The notes under the pieces were generated by a model. It made no database searches. It was not told the DNA's origin and saw only the letters and a program-made list of their open reading frames with translations. This document shows, in pieces, positions 55,383 to 64,000 of a stretch of DNA of 64,000 nucleotides. Every line of letters starts with the position of its first letter. Position 1 is the stretch's first letter. The position numbers were made by a program, and so were the translations under genes. The DNA is from Cunninghamia lanceolata (taxonomy: Eukaryota; Streptophyta; Pinopsida; Cupressales; Cupressaceae). The stretch spans positions 186,001 to 250,000 of the forward strand of contig BSBN01000850.1 of NCBI GenBank assembly GCA_027924645.1. The letters are read 5' to 3'.

Positions 55383-56655
55383 CTATATGTGTTTTGTTTT
55401 TGAGTGCAAGGCAGAATTCTTTGCAAGATGTATAGTACTTTGACTATTCGTAAACAAGTAACTTTCAACCTGTTGTTTGCCCAACTCTTCCATGAAAAGT
55501 TGCAGCCATATCATCTCTTTGCTTGCCTCTATTGCAGCTACATACTCTACCTCCGTGGTGGATAAAGAAACCACCTTTTGCAATCGAGAAATCCAACTTA
55601 CGGCTCTCCCACCAACTATAAAAATATAACATGTGGTACTCTACCTGGTATCAATGTCCTCTACCAAATATGAGTCAACATAGCCTCTTAAATTAGTATT
55701 AGAGCCCCTAAAACATAAACATTTATTGGATGTACCTCTCAAATACCTGAGAAACTACTTTACCGCATTCCAACGCTCCATTTCAGGATTACTCATATAC
55801 CTGCTAACAACTCCTATGGCATGTGCAATATCCGGTCTTGTGCATACCATGGCATACATCAATCTGCCTATAGCTGAAGCATATGGTACCTTGAACATTT
55901 TGTCTTCCTCTTCTTGTGTCTTTGGACACATATCCTTAGTCAATTTAAAATGACTAGGCAAAGGTGTCCTGACAACTTTTGCATTCTCCATATGAAATCT
56001 CTGCAACACCTTTTCAACATAATCAACCTGAGATTAAAAAAAAAAATTATTTTTACTCTCTTGTAATTTTCATACCAAGTATTTTTTTGCTGCCCCAAAA
56101 TCCTTCATGGAAAATGAATTTGCTAACTGTTGTTTTAACTCCTTTATGTGATCCATGTTAGACCCCGCTACAAACATATCATCAACACATAAACATAAAA
56201 TAATGTAGCTATCATCATCTAACCTCTTAAAGTAAACACAATGGTCTGAATTACACTGGTTGTAGCCATGCTCAACCATAAAACTATCAAATTTAATATA
56301 CCATTGTCGAGGTGCTTTCTTCAAGCCATATAAACTTCTCTTCAATCTACACACCAATTTCTCCTTACCTTTGACCTCAAATCCTTGTGGTTGTTCCATA
56401 TATATTTCATCTTCCAAATCACCATGGAGAAAGATGGTTTTAACATCAAGCTATTCTAAATACAAATCTTCAGCAACCACAATACTTAAAACAGTATGAA
56501 TAGATGTCATTTTAACAACTGGAGAAAAAATATCATCAAAATCTATGCCTTTTTTTTGTGCAAATCCTTTTACAACTAACCTGGCTTTAAATCCTTTCTT
56601 ACCTCCATCTTCCTCTTTTAGCCTATAAACCATTTCTTCTTCCATTCCATGCTCC
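55383..56655 (-). pseudogene. Copia element 2: reverse transcriptase and RNase H
   Basis: RNase H at 55383-55583 has VSLSTTEVEY and ends SKTKHI. The reverse transcriptase runs from 56645 to 55755, with the LVCRLKRSLYGLKKAPRQWY block near 56310-56370 and the catalytic box near 56180 as CVDDMFVAG, where copia usually has YVDDML. PYASAIGRLMYAM near 55870 is the expected copia block. A poly(A)-like run near 56035-56046 and stops interrupt it. Confidence 0.85.
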
Positions 56656-56659
56656 CACT

Positions 56660-58664
56660 TGTTGGTTTTTCTTCTGAATCAGCATTAGGGTTTGCCAGTT
56701 CTAATGCATAGGCAGATTCAGCCAACTGAATATAGGAGGTTGCGTGAGCTCCTCCCCTTCACTTCTGGTTCTGCCGCACCAAGGAGGGTTTCCCTACTTG
56801 ATAAAAGTATAACCTTGACTAGCTCAATGACAGAAGGATTTAACTTGACATCAACAGGCAGAATACTCTCATGTATGGACCAAGATTTGTGTAACAAATC
56901 ACAAGGTTGGCAACATTCTTGGACATGATGTCTGGTTGGGTATGAGAGCATGCAGGGGTTTCCTACTCCTAATCCTACAACTAACAGATGGAAGGATGAA
57001 ATGGTTTGATTTGAATTTTGGATGCAAAGCTGGACATGGTGTATAACCTCAACACAGAACCAGATTGGTGCCTATCCAGGGCTTGGAGTCGGTAGACATA
57101 CACCTCTGAATGATCAACATGAATAGCTAAAACTGGATTTCAGGGGGATACACATGTGATACCTGCCTTACAGATATCTCCCAATACAGAGTGTTAAGCT
57201 GTCTATACTTATGGCATCCCTATTGCAGTAAGAAAGACACATGCAAAACTGGAGACAGAATTAGCATAACACATGCAAACATAGCATTATTCATATAAGG
57301 TTAACCATGAAATCAGTGGATTCATGCCAAATCCTACAACAGGAGATACATAAACTCACAAGTTAAACTATATAGAGCAACCAAAACGAACTGTATTGTG
57401 TTACAGAGCCAAAATGTTCAACTTTCAACAACCAGAAAAATGGTAACACAGTCTGCTTATATTAGCCAGAGAGTGTACCATAGCAATTAATTACATGGTT
57501 TTTTTCAAAAATCTGCCAGATACAGTCCTGAGAAGGAATGGCGCTCAGAAAATATAAATGCAGCAGACAAAGAGGAGCCTCGAGCCATGCGCCATTATCT
57601 GGGGGTCTTCGTTCACGATCAGGCAGCTTCACCGTTTGTATTCATCGCTCATACCCCTGCACGACCGTCATTGATGGCTCAACCACCCGCATTTCACTTG
57701 GAGACTGTTGCTACAGTCAAAAAGGATTTCCCGCCAAAACACGTCCTTCGCAGGTTCAAAAATAATGCAAGGGGAAAAATCCCACATGCATGGTGTGGAG
57801 ACAACCTCGACGCTTTAAAAGCATCGTCACACACAAACTAAGTGTCGAGCGCTTTTGCCGCGCTTGACACACATGCCTTCGTCCACAGCCCATCGGCCAA
57901 ACATATACCATCGGCCTTCCTCAAAAAACTCCCGCCGACACCAGTGGTCTCTCCGATCGCAACATCTCCACAAGTCACCAACATCCCCATCAGCCAGAGG
58001 AGAACCATCGGCCAGCTCCACAAATCTCCTGCCGACCTCAAAGGTTATGCCGACGCCTATTTCACATTCCTTGTCTGTCGGTGAGACCAAAACCATCGGC
58101 GAGCAACAAAATACCTACGCCGATCACATCAATCTGGCCGATGGTCCTTCGCTTCCCACCTCCATCGGCAAGACACACACCATCGGCACCACAAAAAACC
58201 CTTAGGCCAACAATACTTCTCACTCCGATAGACAACCTCCAAGTTCTCATCGGCTAGACACATACCGACGACCCCCCGACGGCCAAACTCCTCGCTCCCA
58301 TCGGCGAGAACAACACCATCGGCCAAGCCCATGAATCCTTCGCCGACCGCAACTGTCTCGCCGACGAACACTTGACTCACCCCCCATCGGCATGACCAAC
58401 GCCGTCGGCGGAACCACAATACCCTTCACCGATAGGCAAACTCTTGGCGATATACAAAGAACACACCATGCTATTGATATGATCGCCAAGACACATGAAA
58501 ACTCATGCCGATGGGCAGAACATGATGACCCCCTCCATCAAGAAAGATGATGTGGATGCTACAAAACACTGAAGGGGTGCCAACACTTAAAATTTTTTGG
58601 ATTTTTTGGGATGGTGCCTGCATAAAAATTGCTCAAGAACTGACAGTCAATTCAGGCACCAACA
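56660..58664 (-). mobile_element. Solo LTR related to the gag-only element, TSD CCACT
   Basis: 2005 bp in minus orientation, bounded by TGTTGG and CCAACA, flanked by CCACT at 56655-56659 and 58665-58669. The half at 56660-57540 (R-U5 side) matches the LTRs at 43510 and 48271. The other half (U3) differs, being filled with CATCGGC/GCCGATG-type repeats rather than GATGACGTCATC text. The terminal GGTGCCTG/CAGGCACC stem is kept. It splits the copia integrase-reverse transcriptase linker. No internal region is present, consistent with LTR-LTR recombination. Confidence 0.92.
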
Positions 58665-58669
58665 CCACT

Positions 58670-59800
58670 GAACCTTGGCATCCACTTGCATAGCTTCATC
58701 ATAACATTCTGGTTCACCAGCATTAGTTAATAAAATAGAACACAAAGAAGGAGAAATTTTTTTCAGAGCTCTACTTATCCTTGAAGATCGTCTAACATTC
58801 ACTGGAGTTTGTGGTATTTTTTGTTGTTGTTGTAGAGCATGAGGAACCATTGGAACATCATTGTTCAGAGTACCATCCAGCACTACATAATCCTTTTCTT
58901 TCTTCTCATGCTACCGTAGCTAATCTTTGTACAACACCTTCTCATTGAATATGACATTCCTACTTATATTTTCTGATTTTAAAAATCCCAAAGCCTATAA
59001 CCAAATTCATCAATGCCATATCCAACAAATATACATTTATTTGACTTAGCATAAAGCTTGGTTCTATTTTTAGAATCTACATGTGCAAATGCTTCACAAC
59101 CGAAGGTCTTAAGAAAAGAATAACTCACCTTCTTACCTGTCCATGCTTCCTCTAGAATACGACAACCCAAAGGATTAGAGGGACCTCTATTAATTAAATA
59201 AACAACGATATTAATAGCCTATGCACACATGTTTAAAGGCAGCCCAACATGCAATCTCATACTCCTTGCATGCTCCATATTGTCCTATTCATGAGCTCAA
59301 CCACTCTGTTTTCTTGTGGAGTTCTTGGAACCATTTTTTGCCTACGAATCCCATTAGAGGAACAATAATTTTTAAACTCTTTGCTGCAATACTCGCCACC
59401 ATTATCAGATCTGAGACATTTTAATCTTTTACCCATCTCATTCTCAACCAAGCTTCTCCAATTTTTAAATATTTCAAAAACATCAGATTTTTACCTAAGG
59501 AAATAAATCCATTCCTTCCTAGTTGCATCATCTATCAATGTAACATAATACTGAGAGCCACCAAGAGAAGATACCTAAGCTGGTCCCCATACATCTGTAT
59601 GCACAAGCTCTAACTTCTCATATTTCTTTTGCTTCCCATCCTTGAGAAAACTAACCCTCTTTTGTTTTCCATACACACAACTTTCATAGAAATCCATATT
59701 AACACATTTTAAAACTGGTAAGACTTTCTTTGAATGAAGCACTTTCATACCTTTTTTCACTCATATGCCCAAGTCTATTATACCATAGTGTTGTCTCAAA
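58670..59800 (-). pseudogene. Copia element 2: integrase and linker
   Basis: Linker 58670-58883 with RRSSRISRALKK and YDEAMQ. Integrase pieces: 58979-59170 (GCEAFAHVDSKNRTKLYAKS, the C-terminal copia block), 59257-59451 (RSDNGGEYCSKEF with the second Asp, and PRTPQENRVVELMNRT with the third catalytic residue Glu) and 59575-59760 (KLELVHTDVWGP with the first Asp). Breaks lie between the pieces. The three acidic catalytic positions are visible, but the frame is not continuous. Confidence 0.85.
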
Positions 59801-60400
59801 ACTCACAAAAATTGTTTCAATCTCTGTCTGCACCTGTTTGATTTTTCTCTGCAACAACTAAAGTAGAAGGAACAATATGACCTATACAAAGATATAAGGT
59901 GCCTAATTTCACACCTTTTCCTACAATTAAGGTACCTCTTGTAACCTCCCAATTTTTATCACTAAAAGTAACTATGCAACCTTCATCACCTAGCTGCCCT
60001 ACTGAAATTAAATTCCTACTCAGCCTTGGAACATGACTTACCTCTTGTAGTAGCCAATGATTCCCATTCTATAACTTAATCCTAATTCTTCCCTTTCCAA
60101 CAATCTGATAGGGTTCGTTATCTCCCAAATAAACTAGCCCAAAATCCCCTTGGACATAATCAAGAAAATAACTTCTATGGGGCATAGCATGAAATGAGGC
60201 CCCTGAATCTAAAACCATGAATCATCAGCATTATCTAGGGAAAGAATCAAAGCATCATCTTCAAATTTATTACTCACCACATTTGCCTCCTTATTGCCTT
60301 CTTGTTTGTCTCCTTTATTCTTCCAAGACCAACAATCTTTCTTCAGATGACCCGGCTTCCCACAGTACCAGCACTCCTTCTTTCCTCTAGATAGTGGGTG
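59800..60400 (-). pseudogene. Copia element 2: protease and C-terminal gag
   Basis: On the minus strand the zinc knuckle [14 protein letters not shown] (about 60330-60372) is intact CX2CX4HX4C. It is followed by an acidic linker and, after a one-base shift, a protease with [10 protein letters not shown] near 60200. N-terminal gag is missing: sequence to the right of about 60400 belongs to a gypsy integrase. This is a deletion or recombination junction. Confidence 0.8.
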
Positions 60401-60439
60401 GAAGCAAAAAATAGAGCAAAAAAGGGAGCTAATCATAGG

Positions 60440-61170
60440 GATTTGTTGTAGTGCCACCTCTCTAAAAAATAACTCTACAATATGAACATCATCATTAGTC
60501 TTCTTAAAAGGAATAAAATGTGCCATCTTTGAGAATCTGTCCATCACCACAAAAATGGAATCATGTCATCTCTATGTCCTTGGTAAACCTAGAACAAAAT
60601 CCATACTAATATCATCCCATGGCTTCTCTGGTACAAGTAGTGGAAGATATAGCCCTGTATTCTGACTTGTTCCTTTTGTCATCTGACACACTTTGCAAGT
60701 CTACACAAATTTCCTCACATCTTGTTGCAACTGTTGCAAATAATAATGCTCACCAACAATAGAAATGGTCTCATCTTGACTAAAGTGTTCAGCTAATCCA
60801 CCACTATGCTTCTCATTAATCATGTTCTCTCTCATGGAACTCCTCAGAATGCACAATTGGCTTCCTCTAAATAACATGCCATCTTGGATTATGAAATCTA
60901 ATCATTTTGTCTTGTCCAAAGTAACAGGTACCAAACAAGCTTTCCAGGCCTCTCTAAAATTTGGATCTTCAAGATACAAACTTTTGAGCTCATTGAACCC
61001 AACAACGTCTATCTTCATTTCTATCAATAAATTTTGCCTTCTGCTCAAGGCATATACAACTCTGTTGGACTTCCACTCCTATGCTTCAAAACAAAAGTAT
61101 AACTCTACAAAAACTCAACCCATTTTAAGTGCCTTTGATTTAACTTTCCTTGACTATTAAAATACTGGAA
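60440..61170 (-). pseudogene. Gypsy (chromovirus-like) integrase, truncated
   Basis: Minus-strand fragments with many stops. The zinc-binding region is recognisable near 60680-60790 (C..C ending near 60690). The core ends with [20 protein letters not shown] near 60480-60545. The frame then runs without interruption into copia gag text. The C-terminal half of the integrase and any chromodomain are absent. Confidence 0.7.
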
Positions 61171-61173
61171 ATC

Positions 61174-62316
61174 CTAATAATTAGTATATAAAACAAACTC
61201 TTTCAGCAACAAATAATGTCTCCATTTCTTCAAAGCCTGAACTATAGCATAAAACTCCTGATCATAAACATAATACTTTTTCTTGGCATCATTAAGCTTC
61301 TCTCTAAAATAGGCAATGGGCTTACCTTCTTGACTCAAAATAGCTCCTATAGCATTGCCACTAGCATCACAGTCTACCTGAAATACTTTATTGAAATATG
61401 GAAGTGTCAAAATAGGTTGCTCTGTGACTTTCTGCTTCAATGTATCAAAACTCTTGGTTTCTCCTGTAGTCCATCTAAACTCTTTTATATCCCCTCTCAT
61501 TGTCTCAGTTAGGGGTTCACAAATTAAACTAAAATTCCTAACAAATTTTCTATAAAAACTTGCCAAACCATGAAAAGATCTTACCTCTGTAGCACTCCTT
61601 GGTGTAGGCCATTCAATGATAGCCCTCACCTTCTCTGGGTCCATATTAAGACATTTCTCAGAGACAACAAGTCCCAGGTATACCGACTCCTTTTCAAAAC
61701 TACATTTCTTCAAATTAATCAACAACTTCTCTTCCCTCAGCTTTTCTAAAACTCTTCTGATATGCATCAGATGTTCATCCCAAGTTTTACTAAAAAACAA
61801 AATGTCATCTAAATAAACAATAAAAAAACTTCCCAAAAACTCTTTCAATACCTCATTCATGATCTGCATGAATGTGCTCGGTGCATTGGTTAGCCCAAAT
61901 GGAATGACTAACCACTCATACAAACCTTCCATGGTCTTGAAGGTTGTCTTCCATTCATCTCCTTCTCTGATTCAGATTTGGTGACACCCACTCTTCAAAT
62001 CAATCTTCGTGAAGTACTTGGCTCCACTCAAACAATCCATTATGTCATCCATTCTGGACAATGGAAATATGTACTTGATTGTGATCTTGTTGATGGCTCA
62101 GAAATCTATACATGTTCTCCACTCTCCATCTTTCTTTGATGCTGGTACTATAGGTACCACACATGGACTTAGACTCTCCCTTATTAGTCCCTTCCTTAAA
62201 AGCTCATGAACTTGTCTGTTTATCTCTTCATTCATTGTAGGAGTCATACTATGGGCTGCCTTATTCAACAAACTGGCTCCTGGTATCAAATCCATTTGAT
62301 GACTTATCTTCCTCAC
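61174..62316 (-). pseudogene. Gypsy reverse transcriptase and RNase H
   Basis: Minus-strand. From 62316: a PHQMDLIPGAS-like start, ELL.KGLIRES, VP.SKKDGEWR.CIDF, then after a stop the palm. IPFGLTNAPSTFM and the catalytic FIVYLDDILFFSK (near 61810) lie in the 252-residue open segment 61174-61932. That segment continues through the RNase H with its VDCDASG motif and YVYDQEFYAIV block. Breaks are at 62244 and near 61970. This is one of the best preserved enzyme regions in the window. Confidence 0.9.
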
Positions 62317-62355
62317 TGATGGTAAACCTTCTGGTACATTATCAAAGACATTGTC

Positions 62356-62931
62356 CTAAAATTCTTCCAACAGATCTGAGACTTCTTCTAGTACATCTTC
62401 ACATTTCTCCTGACTGATCTTAGGAATCAATGCAAAGCAATGATGCTCGTGCTTCATGCCCTCCATAAATTTCCTACCATCTACCAAGCAAATTTTGGCA
62501 GTACTATATACCTTTTCTTCCACCTCTTTCAAGGGCTTCAACTTATGATGAACTCCATCCTTTGTCAAGGAATAGGTGTTTGCATGGCCATCATGGACAA
62601 CACACTTATCATACTGCCATAGCCTTCCCAATAGCATATGACATGTATCAATCGGTATGATGTCGCACAACACCTCATCATGGTATTTCCCAATCTTGAA
62701 CTTGACTAAACATTGCTCATTAACCAAAGCTCTATGGTCCTTTTGCAACCATGCAATCTGATATGGATGTGGATTCCTCCTTGTCAACTTCAGCTTATCA
62801 ACCATCTCCTCTGAAACAAGATTATCAATGCTTCCACTGTCAATAATAACATCACAACACTTACCTTCACATTTGCACCTTGTGTGAAATAAACTCTTCC
62901 TCTGATCTGGTTCTTTCTCCTCATTCAACAA
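62356..62931 (-). CDS. Gypsy aspartic protease region
   Basis: 191 open residues on the minus strand with intact VIIDSGS active site near 62850, a NLVS follow-on and the HMLLGRLWQYD block near 62620-62650. It ends with an acidic linker toward the reverse transcriptase at 62316. This is the typical protease of chromovirus-like polyproteins. The frame is a segment of a larger gag-pol, not a separate gene. Confidence 0.85.
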   Translation of the reverse strand: MLNEEKEPDQRKSLFHTRCKCEGKCCDVIIDSGSIDNLVSEEMVDKLKLTRRNPHPYQIAWLQKDHRALVNEQCLVKFKIGKYHDEVLCDIIPIDTCHMLLGRLWQYDKCVVHDGHANTYSLTKDGVHHKLKPLKEVEEKVYSTAKICLVDGRKFMEGMKHEHHCFALIPKISQEKCEDVLEEVSDLLEEF

Positions 62932-62979
62932 GGTTCTTCTAACAACTAGGGTTTCTCCCCTTTCAACATCTTCAAAATG

Positions 62980-64000
62980 CTCAAACTATGCATCTTCATC
63001 TACATGTGCAACTCGTGCATTACCTTCATGTCTTTTGTTTGTCCTTCCTTGATGTTGTGGGAACTTGTATGCTTGGTGTCCTTCTCCACATTGGAAACAG
63101 GTTCCTTTGAAACCTCCTCTTCTAGGTCCTTGCCCAGGTCTACCACTTCCTCTTCCTCTTTGCTCTCCATTGTTTTGGTCAAGAGGGCGGTAGGCATTAT
63201 CTCCTCTCAAATTTCGATTGGTGCCAGCTTCTTCACTTTTATTTTGATCTTCATTACGGCCTCCATAGGATCTTCCACCAGTCCTTCCACCTTGACCTCT
63301 TCGCCTTTGCTTTTTTTCAAATCTTTTATTTAGCTTCTATTCCACCTTCAAGGAAAACTAGTATGCATCTTCTATGGTGGTCATCCTGACCAGGCTCATT
63401 TCCTCTTGAATACTTGGCCTCAACCCATTAATGTAACAGGATACCTTCTCCTTGTTGGCCTCTACATGGCCTATCCTAATAGTAATCTTATAGAACTCTT
63501 TGTATACTTCTTGACAGACTTGTTACCATGCTTCAATTCTTGCAGCTTCTTCAGCAACTCCAACTCATAGTCCATAGGAATGAACTACTTATTCAACTTG
63601 TCCATCTTCTGATCCCATCTAGTAATCTTTCCTTATCCTTTTCTATTCCTCTCTAACTAGACCTCCTTCCACCAAATACTAGCATGGCCCTTCAACTTTG
63701 TTTTTGCAAATTTGAGCAGATCTAAATCCTCCACATCTTCATACTCAATATTCTTCCATATCATTGATCCAATCAATAAGTTGTTCCAGATTCAAATCTC
63801 TAGAATAGGTAGAAACTTTGATCTTGGGCCTTTTTTTGATCTTTGAAATGGCCCTCAACAACCTAACTTCTGCAGGATCTCCTACAACTTATTTTTCTTC
63901 CTCGGATAGATCTTCTTCAACTTCTTTGCTTTCCTCTCTTGTTCTCGGCTCAAACCTCTTCACAACTCCTCTTGCAATGCATCGATTTGCCTTTGCAGGG
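62980..64000 (-). pseudogene. Gypsy gag, runs off the right edge
   Basis: Minus-strand. A basic Arg/Gly-rich stretch precedes a zinc knuckle near 63080-63110 reading CFQCGEGHQAYKF, where one residue is missing and the last Cys is Phe. Upstream, at 63330-64000, is a broken capsid-like region with stops and frameshifts (for example near 63350, 63500 and 63650). The start lies outside the window. Confidence 0.75.

Noticed and set aside
57538..58489. Cluster of ORFs on both strands in 57.5-58.5 kb
   Set aside because: They lie in the U3 of the solo LTR, and CATCGGC-type repeats keep several frames open.

Overview
The window is repeat-dominated nuclear DNA from a land plant with a large, old, retroelement-rich genome. 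Degenerate TTTAGGG telomere-type units, Ty1/copia and Ty3/gypsy remnants, a tRNA-derived SINE and layers of nested insertion all support this. A gymnosperm seems likely, but that is inference. I see no convincing host gene; every recognisable coding region belongs to a mobile element, and most are broken.

Layout. 1-4917: 3' part of an LTR element carrying a long coiled-coil protein directly upstream of its 3' LTR (3828-4917). 4918-14838: two head-to-tail partial copies of one Ty3/gypsy family with an extra RNase H domain placed before the reverse transcriptase. 14839-22780: mostly non-coding, with a 384-bp tandem duplication, a fossil gypsy protease, an unknown ORF, and a tandem duplication whose second unit holds a SINE with a perfect target duplication.

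23160-54473 is a nest that can be read from its target-site duplications (TSDs). An unknown coiled-coil gene remnant (minus strand) was split by a Ty1/copia element (24613-53548, TSD GAATG). The copia gag was split by a 22.9-kb DNA transposon (29431-52364, TSD AACA). An intron of that transposon was then hit by a gag-only LTR retrotransposon (43510-50566, TSD CACCT) with nearly identical LTRs. The DNA transposon has two convergent genes. One is a transposase-like gene (35057-38747). The other is a seven-exon companion of unknown function (52099 to 42936, minus). It also holds a 3.8-kb telomere-like array and a 357-bp satellite. I read it as Sola-like from its 4-bp TSD and the style of its transposase; the superfamily is not proven.

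54474-64000: a second minus-strand copia element (3' LTR 54474-55096) carrying a solo LTR (56660-58664, TSD CCACT) related to the gag-only element, joined abruptly near 60.4 kb to a minus-strand Ty3/gypsy chromovirus-like pol and gag that runs off the right edge.

The most unusual biology is in the gag-only element at 43510-50566. Its primer-binding site is repeated three times at a 71-bp period. A tRNA-Arg-like sequence ending in CCA sits 1 bp before the 3' LTR, where a polypurine tract would be expected. The large two-gene DNA transposon is the second point of interest.
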